Positions 37,196 through 47,516 of a stretch of DNA of 64,000 nucleotides are shown here, in pieces. Position numbers and translations under genes: made by a program. Each line of letters starts with the position of its first letter. Positions within the stretch are counted from its first letter, which is position 1. The stretch is from Paenibacillus sp. 1_12 (GTDB taxonomy: Bacteria; Bacillota; Bacilli; Paenibacillales; NBRC-103111). The DNA is taken from positions 310,001 through 374,000 of the forward strand of contig NZ_FOTE01000003.1 of assembly GCF_900114475.1 (NCBI RefSeq), given 5' to 3'. Below the pieces are notes generated by a model. The model was not told the origin of the DNA, did not search any database, and saw only the letters and a program-made list of their open reading frames with translations.

Positions 37196-38785
37196 ATGAA
37201 ATGGATTTATAATTTGAAAACATCGGTAAAATTGATCTCTTCTTTTTGTATCGTTTCAATCATATTAGCTTTTGTGGGCATATACGGAATGAATAATATG
37301 AGTAAGTTGAATGATAGTTTGTCGGAAATGTATAAAAATAATTTATTACCTGCTACTTTGCTGACTGACACACAAATTTTATATCAAAGGCTGAGGATCA
37401 ACCTTCGTGACATTAACGATACGAATAATAGTACCGAAAGGAATCAACTTACGGAAAAAGGAAAAGATTTTCGAAAAGACATTGAAAAGAAAATGAATGC
37501 ATATAGTAAAACTTCTTTAGCACCGGAAGAGATGGAGCGATTCATTAAATTTACTCCTACCTGGCAGGACTATCTTAAAGCGGTAGATCAGGGGCTTCTG
37601 ATGATTGCTGCGGGAAATGACATCGATTTTACAACCTCGCTGAAAACGGGGGATCTAAGAAAAACAGGCGATGAATTAAACAATTTATTGCAGGATTTAA
37701 TCGATGTTAATGTTACCTATGCGGAAAAGGCAAATAAAGACGGAGATAACCTTTATAAGTCATCTCGCTCGGTTACCACAACGATCATCATAATCTCGGT
37801 ATTAATTAGCATCGGCTTCGGTTACTTCATTTCCCAAATTATTTCCCGTCCCTTGAACAGGATCGTTGGATTGGTGGCTAAAGTGGCTGAAGGTGATTTA
37901 AGGCAAATGTCGGATATTGACACAAAGGATGAAGTCGGGCAGTTAGGTAATTCGATCAACGAAATGATATTGAATTTGCGTAGGATCATCGGATCAGTCT
38001 TGTCCTCCGCAGAAAATGTCTCGGCGTCAGCTCAGCAAATATCCGCCACAACGGAGGAGATTGCCAGCGGCAGCGCAAGTCAAGCCGATGCTGCTCAAAC
38101 CATGAACGAACTATTCAGGGAATTATCTACAGCTATCAGCTCGGTAGCCAGAAGTGCGGAGCAAGCTTCTGAATTAGCCAACAATACGATGCATACCGCT
38201 CGGGACGGCGGTACCGTAGTACAAGCCTCTATTAAGGGTATGAGTCAGGTTAACGATCAGATGACCCGTTTGGAAGAAGACTCCAATAAAATTGGTGAAA
38301 TTATTGAAGTCATTGATGATATCGCCGATCAAACGAACCTACTTGCCTTAAATGCGGCGATAGAAGCAGCCAGAGCGGGGGACCAGGGCAGAGGATTCGC
38401 CGTTGTGGCGGATGAAGTGCGTAAGTTAGCTGAGCGAAGCAGTGAAGCAACCAAACAAATTACGGCGATTATTAAAGGCATGCAGCGGAATACTCAGCAA
38501 AGCGTAATATTTGTGAGTGAAGGAGTAATTTCATCGCAAAAAACAGGCGATTCCTTCAAAAATATTGTTGAGATGGTGAATCAAACGGCGAGCACTGTAG
38601 CGGAAATCGCAGCAGCGAGCGAGGAGCAAGCTGCTCAAACGACAGAAGTTTTGCTTTCCATTGAAAGTATCTCTGCAGCTACTGAAGAAGCGGCAGCGAG
38701 CAGCGAGGAAACAGCTTCTACAGCCCAGTCCCTTGCCCAGTTGGCAGAAGAGTTAAATAACAATGTTGCGATTTTTAAAATATAA
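37196..38785 (+). CDS. Methyl-accepting chemotaxis protein 1
   Basis: A 529-residue membrane chemoreceptor. Helix 1 at about 13-31 and helix 2 near 185-207 ([19 protein letters not shown]) flank a ~150-residue four-helix-bundle-like sensor; HAMP follows ([11 protein letters not shown]), then the MCP signalling domain with the hairpin tip [20 protein letters not shown]. No C-terminal CheR-docking pentapeptide is seen. The signalling half is nearly the same as in the MCP at 41382. ATG with AGAGGTG upstream; cheW follows at 12 bp. Confidence 0.93.
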   Translation: MKWIYNLKTSVKLISSFCIVSIILAFVGIYGMNNMSKLNDSLSEMYKNNLLPATLLTDTQILYQRLRINLRDINDTNNSTERNQLTEKGKDFRKDIEKKMNAYSKTSLAPEEMERFIKFTPTWQDYLKAVDQGLLMIAAGNDIDFTTSLKTGDLRKTGDELNNLLQDLIDVNVTYAEKANKDGDNLYKSSRSVTTTIIIISVLISIGFGYFISQIISRPLNRIVGLVAKVAEGDLRQMSDIDTKDEVGQLGNSINEMILNLRRIIGSVLSSAENVSASAQQISATTEEIASGSASQADAAQTMNELFRELSTAISSVARSAEQASELANNTMHTARDGGTVVQASIKGMSQVNDQMTRLEEDSNKIGEIIEVIDDIADQTNLLALNAAIEAARAGDQGRGFAVVADEVRKLAERSSEATKQITAIIKGMQRNTQQSVIFVSEGVISSQKTGDSFKNIVEMVNQTASTVAEIAAASEEQAAQTTEVLLSIESISAATEEAAASSEETASTAQSLAQLAEELNNNVAIFKI

Positions 38786-38797
38786 GTAGGTGACTAG

Positions 38798-39217
38798 ATG
38801 GAACTAGCCAAGCAGGAACAATACATTGAGGTTGGAATCGGAAAAGAAAAATATGCAGTACAAATTCAGGATATTCATGAAATCATTAAACTGCAAGATA
38901 TTACAACGATCCCGAACAGCAAGACCTATGTCAAAGGGGTTATTAATTTAAGGGGCAAGATTGTGCCAGTGATCAGTTTGTGCAGTCGATTTGGTCTAAT
39001 GGAGGAGTCTTATACGAAGTCAACCCGTATTATCGTCATCAACCATGTGGATGAGATGGTGGGTATGATCGTGGATCGAGTCAACCAGGTAACGACCATT
39101 TCGGACATTCAGCCTCCTTTGCTGAATGCTGGAGATACAGAAAGTGCAGGCATAATCGGTTTCGGACAGACGGAGAGCGGATTAGTCGGTATATTGAAAC
39201 TGGAGCAGGTTCTCTAA
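38798..39217 (+). CDS. CheW coupling protein 1
   Basis: A 139-residue CheW-domain adaptor that links receptors to CheA (QYIEVGIGKEKYAVQIQDIHE; GVINLRGKIVPVISL; GMIVDRVNQVT). It sits between the first MCP and cheA. Ribosome site GTAGGTG, weak, so it may depend on coupling to the MCP gene. A paralog lies at 42968. Confidence 0.92.
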   Translation: MELAKQEQYIEVGIGKEKYAVQIQDIHEIIKLQDITTIPNSKTYVKGVINLRGKIVPVISLCSRFGLMEESYTKSTRIIVINHVDEMVGMIVDRVNQVTTISDIQPPLLNAGDTESAGIIGFGQTESGLVGILKLEQVL

Positions 39218-39238
39218 AGGAATAGGGGCTGATGGACG

Positions 39239-41278
39239 ATGGAATCATCGTATTTGGCTGAATTAACAGCCGTTTTTTTAGATGAAGCGGAAGAACAGCT
39301 CTTGATTATGGAGCAGGAAATATTAAAGCTGGAACAAATCGGTGGATCAGAGGATACAATCCAAACCCTGTTTCGAGCCGCCCATACGCTGAAAGGTTCT
39401 TCGGCTGCGATGGGATTAGAAGAAATAAAACAATTGACGCATGAAATGGAGCATATATTGGATCAGGTGCGCAATCTGCGTTTGCGTGTTACAAACGAAA
39501 TGATTAATTTGTTGTTTCAATGCTTGGATCTTTTAAGAAGCTTAAAGGATGAGTTTATGGAAGGGAAAAGCAGCTTCACGGATATCACTTTGCTGCTCAA
39601 CAAGGTGAAACAATTTACAGCAGAGCAGGAGAATTATTTAGTAAATGACTGTGAAGCAATCCCCGCCTCTAGTTGGCAGATCCTCGATCCTGAATTGCAA
39701 TTGAAAGTGCAGGAAATGATGGCACGAGGCTTACATGTGCATGATGTTCTCATCGGTCTGGAGCAAGACAGCATCATGAAATCGGCGCGGGCCCTGATCA
39801 TAATAAATCAGATTCAATCGGTTGGAGAGGTGTTGACATCTCAGTATTCTCTTCAAGATCTTGAAGGAGAAGACACCGATGCTATTTCAGAAATCCGATT
39901 ATTATTGGCTACACCAAAGGAAAATACGGAGTTTGAATCAGAAATTCTCTCCATGATGGACGTTTCTTATGTAAAGCTCTCCCGGTTCACCCCGGATCAT
40001 GAGGAGGAGGGCATGCCTGCCATGGCGACGGCAATTCCTATAGCATCGGAATGGGGCGGTACCAAGGAAGCCTTCGTGGCCACGGAAGGAAGGAAAAATA
40101 AACAAACGATTCGGGTTGATGTAGAGCGATTGGAGCATCTAATGAACTTGGTGGGGGAGCTCGTCATTGACCAAATGCGAATTTCCCAAGTTGGGAATAT
40201 TTTAGATCACCGTTATTCTTCAGACGAGACCGTGGACGAGCTTGGACAAATTTCTGATCATGTATCCCGAGTGGTTGGAGAACTGCAGGAAAGTGTAATG
40301 AAGGCTCGTATGCTTCAGATCGACCAATTGTTTCAACGTTTTCCCAGAATGATTCGCGATCTTGCTTTAAGACTTAACAAAGAAGTAACTCTCATTATTG
40401 AAGGGAATGAAACCGAGCTGGATCGGACGGTCATCGAGGAAATTGCGGATCCTCTTATCCATTTGATCCGTAACGCAATTGACCACGGTTTAGAATCAAC
40501 AGAGGTACGTAAGAGCAGTGGTAAATCTGCCCAGGGACGAATACGTCTCGCTGCTGCACATGAAGAGAACCAACTGGTTATCTCAGTTGAAGATGATGGC
40601 GATGGCATTGATCCAAACAAGATTCGTAATCAGGCTGTTCGTAAAGGGATCATCTCCCAAGAGGAAGCCAACAAGTTGACAGATTTCGAATCGGTTTATT
40701 TAATCTTCCGACCGGGCTTTTCCACTGCAAGCGAAGTGAGTGATGTCTCAGGACGTGGTGTCGGAATGGATATTGTCCGTAATCAAATCGAAAAATTGAA
40801 TGGTGTTATTGACATTGAAACTCGATTAGGAGAAGGGACGCGTTTCAAGATCAAACTTCCTTTGACGTTGGCGATTATTACCGGTCTCTTAATTAAGTTG
40901 AACGGAACTACGTTTATTCTTCCCATGAACAGTGTGATAGAAATTGTTCGAATACCACTTGATTTCATCCATTCGATTACAGGGGAGCCGGTGGTCCTTA
41001 TCCGAGAAAAGGTAATGCCGGTCGTTTGGATGCATGATTATTTCCAAATCCCCCGGATGGAACAAACAGGGAAACACCAGTCACTCATCGTTGTAGGAAG
41101 CGCAGACAAGAGAATTGCATTAGTGGTGGATGATTTACTGGGCAATCAGCAAATTGTAGTGAAGTCTCTTGGTATTTATGTCGGAAAAATCGATTGTATA
41201 TCAGGAGCTACAATTCTAGGCGACGGCCGGGTGGCACTCATACTAGAAACAGCGGGCATTATTAGGCGGGTATCTTGA
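39239..41278 (+). CDS. cheA: Chemotaxis-type histidine kinase CheA
   Basis: A 679-residue soluble kinase. P1 Hpt carries H49 in AAHTLKGSS. A helical middle region (about 130-270) replaces a clear P2 domain. P3 dimerisation (LEHLMNLVGELVIDQ) begins near residue 300, P4 ATPase has LIHLIRNAIDHGLES, DDGDGID and GRGVGMDIV, and P5 CheW-like regulatory domain ends the protein (GVIDIET onward, GRVALILE). It lies between two MCP-CheW pairs. No CheY, CheB or CheR gene is adjacent, so its phospho-target is not obvious; the receivers at 33288 and 56865 are candidates. Confidence 0.93.
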   Translation: MESSYLAELTAVFLDEAEEQLLIMEQEILKLEQIGGSEDTIQTLFRAAHTLKGSSAAMGLEEIKQLTHEMEHILDQVRNLRLRVTNEMINLLFQCLDLLRSLKDEFMEGKSSFTDITLLLNKVKQFTAEQENYLVNDCEAIPASSWQILDPELQLKVQEMMARGLHVHDVLIGLEQDSIMKSARALIIINQIQSVGEVLTSQYSLQDLEGEDTDAISEIRLLLATPKENTEFESEILSMMDVSYVKLSRFTPDHEEEGMPAMATAIPIASEWGGTKEAFVATEGRKNKQTIRVDVERLEHLMNLVGELVIDQMRISQVGNILDHRYSSDETVDELGQISDHVSRVVGELQESVMKARMLQIDQLFQRFPRMIRDLALRLNKEVTLIIEGNETELDRTVIEEIADPLIHLIRNAIDHGLESTEVRKSSGKSAQGRIRLAAAHEENQLVISVEDDGDGIDPNKIRNQAVRKGIISQEEANKLTDFESVYLIFRPGFSTASEVSDVSGRGVGMDIVRNQIEKLNGVIDIETRLGEGTRFKIKLPLTLAIITGLLIKLNGTTFILPMNSVIEIVRIPLDFIHSITGEPVVLIREKVMPVVWMHDYFQIPRMEQTGKHQSLIVVGSADKRIALVVDDLLGNQQIVVKSLGIYVGKIDCISGATILGDGRVALILETAGIIRRVS

Positions 41279-41381
41279 TCTGCTGAACTACTTATTTATC
41301 TATTATTCAAATTTAGAGGAAATTTAATGAAACGCTAGTGACAAACAATATATAGATGACAACTTGGGAGAGTGACTTTAC

Positions 41382-42950
41382 ATGAAAATGACAGTCTCTA
41401 AAAAACTATATAGTGGTTTCTTTGCAGTTTTGCTTCTGTTGGTTGCAGTAGCTAGTATCAGCTATTATCAAATGAGCTCAATTGATAAATCCTATGGGGA
41501 TTTAATCGATAATCGCGCAGCCAAGGTTAATTTAACCAAGGATTTGCTGCTTGCCGTAAGAGAAGAACAAGTCATGATCCGCACCTATCTATTGATCGGT
41601 GATGATAAGTATATTCAGAATTGGGAAACCGCTAAAGATCAGTACAAAAAGCACAGTGCTAAATTCAATAAAATTTTGGATACGCCCAAGGGCGCAGAGT
41701 ATTTGTCACAGCTGGATCAGTTGGAAGCACAATACAACCAAATCAGCAGTCAGTCTATTCAGTTAAAGAAACAAAACAACATGGACGAAGTAATGAAAAT
41801 ATCCGAAACCCAAGCAGGGCCAGTTGTTGATAAAATAACCCAGGTTGGCAAAGATATGATTCAGCTTCAGCAGGATTTATTGGATAAAGGAAATGCTGAT
41901 AACTCCGTAAGAGTGGCATCTACGCTATTGTGGCTGTTGATTCTAAGTATTGCAGCTGTTATCGGAGGGCTTATTATTGCATATTACATCAGTCGTCAAA
42001 TTTCGCTGCCTATCATAGAAGTAGCTTTATCCGCTGAAAGGATTGCCAATGGTGATTTGACAGGGGATCTACTTTCGATTAAAAACCGTGATGAAATCGG
42101 TGATATGGCGATTGCCTTTAATAAAATGTCAGCAAGTATAAGTACAATTATTAGCACCGTATTAATATCCTCACAAAATCTTTCAGCAGCTGCACAGCAG
42201 ATCTCGGCCAGCACTGAGGAAATTGCCAGCGGTAGTGCCAATCAGGCCAGTTCTGCACAAACAATCAATGAATTGTTCAGAGAGCTGTCTTACGCGATTA
42301 CTTCTGTAGCTAATGGAGCTGAGCAAGCATCTGAATTATCAAATAATACGATGGAGCTTGCCAAGGAAGGCGGTAAAGTGCTTCGCTCTACCATCGATGG
42401 GATGAACTTGGCTAATGAGCAAATGTCGAGGTTAGAGGAAGATTCGAATAAAATAGGGGAAATCATCGAAGTCATCGACGACATTGCCGATCAGACGAAT
42501 TTGCTGGCCTTGAATGCGGCGATTGAAGCGGCAAGAGCGGGAGATCAGGGTAGGGGCTTTGCCGTGGTGGCTGACGAGGTTCGCAAGCTTGCGGAGCGCA
42601 GCAGTGAAGCGACCAAGCAAATAACCACTATTATTAAAGGCATGCAAAAAAACACCTTGTTAAGCATCTCGGCAGTTAATCAAGGTGTAGTATCGTCACA
42701 AAAAACCGGAGAATCATTTGAAAGCATTGTGTACATGGTCAACGACTCAGCGAATAAAGTGTCGGAAATTGCCGCTGCAAGCGAGCAGCAGGCTGCTCAA
42801 ACCTCTGAGGTTCTGCTTTCAATAGAAAGTATCTCCGCCGCTACTGAGGAAGCGGCAGCTAGCAGTGAGGAAACCGCCTCTGCAGCTCAATCATTGGCTA
42901 TGCTGGCAGAGGAACTGAATATGGCAGTCGAAATGTTTAAAATTAAGTAG
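41382..42950 (+). CDS. Methyl-accepting chemotaxis protein 2
   Basis: A 522-residue chemoreceptor of the same build as MCP 1: helix 1 at about 10-28, a four-helix-bundle-type sensor ([18 protein letters not shown]), helix 2 near 185-205 ([21 protein letters not shown]), HAMP and a signalling domain with the same hairpin tip. The sensor is clearly different from MCP 1 while the signalling half is nearly the same, suggesting duplication with sensor divergence. ATG with TTGGGAGAG upstream. Confidence 0.93.
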   Translation: MKMTVSKKLYSGFFAVLLLLVAVASISYYQMSSIDKSYGDLIDNRAAKVNLTKDLLLAVREEQVMIRTYLLIGDDKYIQNWETAKDQYKKHSAKFNKILDTPKGAEYLSQLDQLEAQYNQISSQSIQLKKQNNMDEVMKISETQAGPVVDKITQVGKDMIQLQQDLLDKGNADNSVRVASTLLWLLILSIAAVIGGLIIAYYISRQISLPIIEVALSAERIANGDLTGDLLSIKNRDEIGDMAIAFNKMSASISTIISTVLISSQNLSAAAQQISASTEEIASGSANQASSAQTINELFRELSYAITSVANGAEQASELSNNTMELAKEGGKVLRSTIDGMNLANEQMSRLEEDSNKIGEIIEVIDDIADQTNLLALNAAIEAARAGDQGRGFAVVADEVRKLAERSSEATKQITTIIKGMQKNTLLSISAVNQGVVSSQKTGESFESIVYMVNDSANKVSEIAAASEQQAAQTSEVLLSIESISAATEEAAASSEETASAAQSLAMLAEELNMAVEMFKIK

Positions 42951-42967
42951 GTAAGAAGGTGAATATA

Positions 42968-43393
42968 ATGATAACCACCCATCAGAATCAGTACATCGAG
43001 GTTGGAATTGGCAGTGAACAATATGCGCTAAGAATCGATGAGATTCATGAGATCATCAAGATGCAAGTTATTACTTGCATCCCTAATACGAGGTCTTATA
43101 TCAAAGGTGTTATCAATTTGAGAGGCAAGATCATTTCGATTATCAGCTTGCGGGCTCGTTTCGATCTAATGGAGGAGGACTATAACAAGCAGACACGAAT
43201 CGTTGTAGTCAATTTCATGGGTGAAATGGTTGGAATTATTGTAGACAGGGTCAATCAGGTAACGTCCTTCTCTAATATTCAAGAGCCTCCTGATCATTCA
43301 GGTAATAAGCAAAACGCTTATTTTTCCGGTGTCGGTCACACGGAAGTTGGGTTGGTGTTTATTTTAAATCTTACAAATATATTACAGGAGTAA
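42968..43393 (+). CDS. CheW coupling protein 2
   Basis: A 141-residue CheW-domain protein (QYIEVGIGSEQYALRIDEIHE; GVINLRGKIISIISL; GIIVDRVNQVT), close paralog of the first CheW. ATG 42968, 6 bp after AAGGTG, is preferred over the GTG at 42959. Last gene of the chemosensory cluster, followed by repeat copy C. Confidence 0.9.
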   Translation: MITTHQNQYIEVGIGSEQYALRIDEIHEIIKMQVITCIPNTRSYIKGVINLRGKIISIISLRARFDLMEEDYNKQTRIVVVNFMGEMVGIIVDRVNQVTSFSNIQEPPDHSGNKQNAYFSGVGHTEVGLVFILNLTNILQE

Positions 43394-43404
43394 TTCCGCC
43401 AAGC

Positions 43405-43607
43405 CTATATAAGATGAATAAAAGAAACACACAGCCTGAGCGGAGAAAGCGGACCCTTCTGGAGAAACGAAGTGTTCGCCTTTGCAGACGGATTCTTACC
43501 CCTATGGGGCTAAGAATAAAAAGAATCTGGCTGCAACAACGATTGGAAGAGGGGTCTGCTTTCGCAGCGACTCTTTGCTGTCATGATGTTTAGTTCATCT
43601 TATATAG
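43405..43607. repeat. Inverted-repeat element, copy C
   Basis: A 203-bp element in opposite orientation to copy B, with the same ends CTATATAAGATGAA and TTCATCTTATATAG. It carries the shared CAACGATTGG/AAAGGCGA-type core (read on the minus strand) and an internal hairpin at the TACCCCTATGGGGCTA region. It lies between convergent cheW and aldo/keto reductase genes. Confidence 0.85.
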
Positions 43608-43655
43608 GTTCAAATTTCAGTGGTATTGGATAAGCCCGATCAGTATTTGATTAAT

Positions 43656-43696
43656 CAAAAAAAAGCCCCGACACCTACCAAGATGGTGTCGAGACC
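43656..43696 (-). terminator. Rho-independent terminator
   Basis: On the minus strand, stem GTCTCGACACCATC/TGGTGTCGGGGC with TTTTTTTT tail just after the aldo/keto reductase stop. Confidence 0.85.
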
Positions 43697-43704
43697 CAAG
43701 TAAA

Positions 43705-44634
43705 CTAAATATCGATCCCAGAAAGCACATGTGTACTGACTTGATCCAACTGTCTCAGCTCATCGACTGTTAGATTCACGTCAATAGCACGTGTGTTTTC
43801 TGCCAAATGCTTCTCATTTTGCGTACCGACAATGGCGGAAGTTAGTGCAGGTTGGTGCAGCAGCCAGCTAATGGCTATTTCCGACAAGGTAACCTGCTTA
43901 GCTTCGGCGATTTGTGTTAATAGATCAATCAAAGGCTGTTCCTTCTCTAGATGCTCTGGCAGAAACAATCTTCTATTATTACGGAAATCGTTTTCTTTGA
44001 TTGTGGCCTTGCCATTATGAAATGCCCCGGTCAGGATGCCTTTAGCAATGGAGCTATAGCTCATGATGCCGATATTATTTTCCTGGCAATAAGGGATAAT
44101 CTCGGGCTCAATCCCACGATGAAGTAGGCTGTACTCGGGCTGAATGACATCAATACGTGCATAGTTGCTTGCTTCTTTGAGCAGGTCAATGGAAAAATTG
44201 GACGCCCCAATGGCGCGAATCAGACCTTCATCTTTAAGTTTGTTCAATTCGGATAACGTATCTGCCAGCGGGATATCCTTATTAGGCCAATGGATATAAT
44301 AAATATCAACATAATCGACACGTAAGCGCTTTAAGCTGGTTTCTGCTGAAGAGCGCACATCTGCAGGCTTTAGGTGACCTGGAGACACCTTGGTTGCGAT
44401 AATGCAGTCTTTTCGTTTGCCCTCGAGTGCCTGTCCGACAATTTCCTCGGAATGTCCTTGTCCGTAGCCTTCGGCAGTATCAAACGTGTGGATGCCCAGA
44501 TCAAAAGCTTTTTGTATCGCACTAATGTTGATTTCATCGCTTTGCTTATCCCATTGCCCACCACCCAGCTCCCAACAACCAAACGTAACTTCGGAAACTT
44601 GAATATCTGTATTTCCTAATTTTCTGTATTTCAT
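43705..44634 (-). CDS. Aldo/keto reductase 1
   Basis: A 309-residue NADPH-dependent aldo/keto reductase. Barrel marks are FDTAEGYGQGHSEEIVG (catalytic D and Y), the lysine in CIIATKVSPG, and the histidine in DIYYIHWPNKD; the C-terminal NADPH-binding part has SAIVGTQNEKHLAEN. Substrate unknown. ATG start with AGGAGG upstream. A paralog lies 91 bp upstream in the same direction and both are probably cotranscribed. Confidence 0.92.
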   Translation of the reverse strand: MKYRKLGNTDIQVSEVTFGCWELGGGQWDKQSDEINISAIQKAFDLGIHTFDTAEGYGQGHSEEIVGQALEGKRKDCIIATKVSPGHLKPADVRSSAETSLKRLRVDYVDIYYIHWPNKDIPLADTLSELNKLKDEGLIRAIGASNFSIDLLKEASNYARIDVIQPEYSLLHRGIEPEIIPYCQENNIGIMSYSSIAKGILTGAFHNGKATIKENDFRNNRRLFLPEHLEKEQPLIDLLTQIAEAKQVTLSEIAISWLLHQPALTSAIVGTQNEKHLAENTRAIDVNLTVDELRQLDQVSTHVLSGIDI

Positions 44635-44657
44635 GAGTAAGTAATTCCTCCTAAAAA

Positions 44658-44724
44658 TTTTCGTGGAAAATTCACTTCGTAAGCGTGAACCTTAGAGTTT
44701 TCGTAGAAAACTAGCGTCGTAAGC
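44658..44724. repeat. Two 27-bp imperfect direct repeats, 40-bp period
   Basis: Units at 44658-44684 and 44698-44724 share TTTTCGT-GAAAA at the left and TCGTAAGC at the right. They fill the gap between the two aldo/keto reductase genes. Confidence 0.55.
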
Positions 44725-44725
44725 T

Positions 44726-45676
44726 TTATTGCGCAGCAATGGCACGGATTTCGACCAAGGTAGCTTCATCTAGGGCAACATCTACCGCCGGCAGTACACT
44801 TAAGATATGGCTTGGCTTGCGTACCCCTACAATAGCGCTGGTAAGTGCCGGATGAGCCAATACATAAGCAATGGCCAATTGTGGAAGGGTAAGATCATAG
44901 CGGGATGCCACTACCTTCAATTTTTCAGCTCTGTCTACGTTCTTTCTCAGGTTTTCACCTGTATGGGCTGCATTGCGCGAGCGCCAGTCGTTCGCTTCGA
45001 ATTTAGTATCATACGTATAATTGCCTGACAGAAGTCCTGAGGTCAACGAGCTGTATCCAACAACGCCAATACCCTTCTCCTGACAAAAAGGAAGCAGCTC
45101 CTGCTCGGCCTTTGGTCTTAGTATGGAATATGGCGGCTGCAGCGAATCCACGTGCCTGACAGCTAGCGATTGCTCCAGTAATGGCACATCATAGTTGCTT
45201 ACTCCGGCATAGCGGACTTTACCGTCTTGAATTAGCTTGTCCATTGCCCGCATGGTTTCCTCAGCTGGAGCTTTCGTATCCGTGTCCGGCCAATGCATTT
45301 GATATAAGTCGATATAGTCAGTACCTAGTCTTTTAAGAGAGGCTTCGGCTTCCCGAATGACTGAATCGTAGGTGCCATTCTTGGAAACATTTCTTTGCTC
45401 ATCCCATACAAGGCCGCATTTCGTTGCGAGTACGATCTTATCGCGATCACCCTTGAGGGCTTTACCAATGATCTCTTCGGAGTAACCAAGACCATATACA
45501 GCCGCTGTATCATAAAAGGTAATTCCTGCGTCAAGTGCCGCGCGTACGCTGTCGTAAGATAGCTGATCGTCTTGATCACCCCATCCGCTAGCCCAGCCTG
45601 CGCCTCCAATTGCCCAGGATCCGAAGCCGATAACGGATATTTCTGGACCATTTTTTCCAAGCTTACGATATTTCAT
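44726..45676 (-). CDS. Aldo/keto reductase 2
   Basis: A 316-residue paralog of the next gene, with FYDTAAVYGLGYSEEIIG, IVLATKCGLVWD, DLYQMHWPDTD and TSAIVGVRKPSHI. Start ATG 45676 with GGAGAGA about 8 bp upstream; a 26-codon upstream extension has no such site. Likely first gene of the pair. General redox or sugar/aldehyde reduction role inferred from family. Confidence 0.92.
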   Translation of the reverse strand: MKYRKLGKNGPEISVIGFGSWAIGGAGWASGWGDQDDQLSYDSVRAALDAGITFYDTAAVYGLGYSEEIIGKALKGDRDKIVLATKCGLVWDEQRNVSKNGTYDSVIREAEASLKRLGTDYIDLYQMHWPDTDTKAPAEETMRAMDKLIQDGKVRYAGVSNYDVPLLEQSLAVRHVDSLQPPYSILRPKAEQELLPFCQEKGIGVVGYSSLTSGLLSGNYTYDTKFEANDWRSRNAAHTGENLRKNVDRAEKLKVVASRYDLTLPQLAIAYVLAHPALTSAIVGVRKPSHILSVLPAVDVALDEATLVEIRAIAAQ

Positions 45677-45747
45677 AGTTGAATCTCTCCTTCGATTTGG
45701 CTTATGTTCATTATAATGAAAGCGACTCGATTTAGGAAGAACTGTGC

Positions 45748-45787
45748 TTGACATCAGCTAGTTACCTTTAGGTTATCTAGGTTACAA
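45748..45787 (+). promoter_or_regulatory. Candidate phosphonate-operon promoter with PhoP-like repeats
   Basis: TTGACA at 45748-45753 is followed after 17 bp by a weak GGTTAT. TTACCT (45762), TTATCT (45773) and TTACAA (45782) are spaced 11 and 9 bp, reminiscent of PhoP TTAACA-type repeats. Speculative; the implied leader is about 170 nt. Confidence 0.35.
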
Positions 45788-45951
45788 AGAATTTGGTACA
45801 AATTATCATATCGTAATCGGCTGAAATCTGATAAAATTATGGGTTGTATAAGGTTTTATGCATATCACATCATGAGAAGAGGAAAATTGAATTTTATGTC
45901 GAATCTTTACGAATTAGCTTGTTTGATCTTGAGAGGAGAAACGGAGAGCCC

Positions 45952-46722
45952 ATGATCCAATTTCAAAATGTTTCCAAAGTGTATAACAATGGCACCGTCG
46001 GCTTGAATAACATTAATTTAACTATTCATCCAGGAGAATTCGTTGTTATCGTAGGCTTGTCAGGGGCGGGCAAGTCAACGCTTCTGCGTTCCGTGAATCG
46101 CCTTCATGAAATAACCGATGGTCAGATATTGATCGATGGAAATTCGATTACGGCAGCACGTGGTGTACAGCTTCGACGTATGCGTCGAAACATCGGAATG
46201 ATCTTTCAAAGCTTTAATTTGGTGAAGCGTGTCTCCGTTTTACGGAATGTGCTATCAGGTCGTGTAGGTTATCATTCTACACTCCGCACTATGCTTGGGT
46301 TGTTTCCGCAAGCCGATATTGAGCTGTCTCTAAAGGCATTGGAACGTGTAAATATTCGGGAAAAAGCTTATGCACGTGCCGATGAGCTGTCTGGTGGTCA
46401 GCAGCAGCGTGTATCAATTGCCCGTGCTCTGGCGCAGGAGGCCAAGATTATTTTGGCAGATGAGCCAGTAGCTTCATTGGATCCTTTAACAACACGCCAA
46501 GTTATGGATGATCTAAAACGGATTAATCAGGATTTGGGGATTACTACGATAGTGAATCTTCACTTTATTGATCTTGCCAGGGAGTACGCGACTCGTATTA
46601 TTGGCTTACGTGCAGGCTCTGTCGTTTTTGATGGACCGGTTGCCGAAGCAACGGACGAGCGTTTTTCCGAGATTTATGGACGAGAAATCAAAAAGGATGA
46701 GCTGCTGGGGGGAGAAGCCTGA
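45952..46722 (+). CDS. phnC: Phosphonate-type ABC transporter ATPase, PhnC-like
   Basis: A 256-residue ATPase with Walker [10 protein letters not shown], signature [19 protein letters not shown], Walker [14 protein letters not shown] and the H-loop NLHF; the segment [23 protein letters not shown] is typical of PhnC. Start ATG 45952 has GGAGAG a few bases upstream; a 36-codon extension is rejected. First gene of phnC-phnE-phnE, with TGATG overlap to the next gene. Imports phosphonate, phosphite or phosphate esters. Confidence 0.92.
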   Translation: MIQFQNVSKVYNNGTVGLNNINLTIHPGEFVVIVGLSGAGKSTLLRSVNRLHEITDGQILIDGNSITAARGVQLRRMRRNIGMIFQSFNLVKRVSVLRNVLSGRVGYHSTLRTMLGLFPQADIELSLKALERVNIREKAYARADELSGGQQQRVSIARALAQEAKIILADEPVASLDPLTTRQVMDDLKRINQDLGITTIVNLHFIDLAREYATRIIGLRAGSVVFDGPVAEATDERFSEIYGREIKKDELLGGEA

Positions 46723-47516
46723 TGTCGCCATCCAAGGGGAAGCACGCTGCTCTACAGAAGCCATCGTCATTAAAAAGGAATCTCTCCATCATCATGATTC
46801 TTATTCTCCTGGCTGCCAGTGCGTATAAGACGAATGTTTCGATACCCGAGCTTATAGAAGGTATTCCGGAGATGGGCAAGCTTTTCGTCGAGATGTATCC
46901 TCCGAATTGGAGTTACTTTAGTACGAGTTGGGAACCCATGCTGGAAACGATTAGAATGGCGATTGTAGGTACAGTTGTAGGCTCACTGATTGCGATCCCA
47001 ATTTCTTTTCTGGCGGCCCGCAATGTGACGCGTGTGCCTGTATTAAGCGCTGCTGCCCGTTTTATATTGAATTTTGTCCGTACGATTCCTGACCTGATGT
47101 ATGCAGGCGTATTCGCCGCAATTGTCGGATACGGCGCATTGGCGGGAACGATAGCACTTGCCTTTTTCTCGTTTGGGCTTGTCTCCAAGCTTACTTATGA
47201 GTCTATCGAGTCTATTGATCCAGGGCCTCCAGAAGCGATGACAGCGGTCGGTGCGAATAAGCTGCAGTGGATTCGCTTCGGTGTATTGCCTCAGGTTACC
47301 GCTCAATTCGCTGGATTTGTGCTCTATACTTTTGAAGTCAACGTGCGTGCTGCTACCATTCTGGGTTTTGTAGGAGCCGGAGGCATTGGATTGCTGTTAC
47401 AACGCGCCTTGGATCGTTTGAGATATGATCAGGCCTCTACGGTTATATTACTTATATTTGTGGTTGTGCTGATCATTGATTATGTGAGTACGAAGTTACG
47501 GGAGAAGCTGCTATGA
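46722..47516 (+). CDS. phnE: Phosphonate-type ABC permease 1, PhnE-like
   Basis: A 264-residue permease of about six helices with FVRTIPDLMYAGVFAAIVGYG and the coupling loop AMTAVGANKLQWIRFGVLPQ, plus the closing GFVGAGGIGLLLQRALD. Starts in an overlap with phnC and ends in an ATGA overlap with the second permease, so translation is coupled along the operon. Confidence 0.92.
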   Translation: MSPSKGKHAALQKPSSLKRNLSIIMILILLAASAYKTNVSIPELIEGIPEMGKLFVEMYPPNWSYFSTSWEPMLETIRMAIVGTVVGSLIAIPISFLAARNVTRVPVLSAAARFILNFVRTIPDLMYAGVFAAIVGYGALAGTIALAFFSFGLVSKLTYESIESIDPGPPEAMTAVGANKLQWIRFGVLPQVTAQFAGFVLYTFEVNVRAATILGFVGAGGIGLLLQRALDRLRYDQASTVILLIFVVVLIIDYVSTKLREKLL

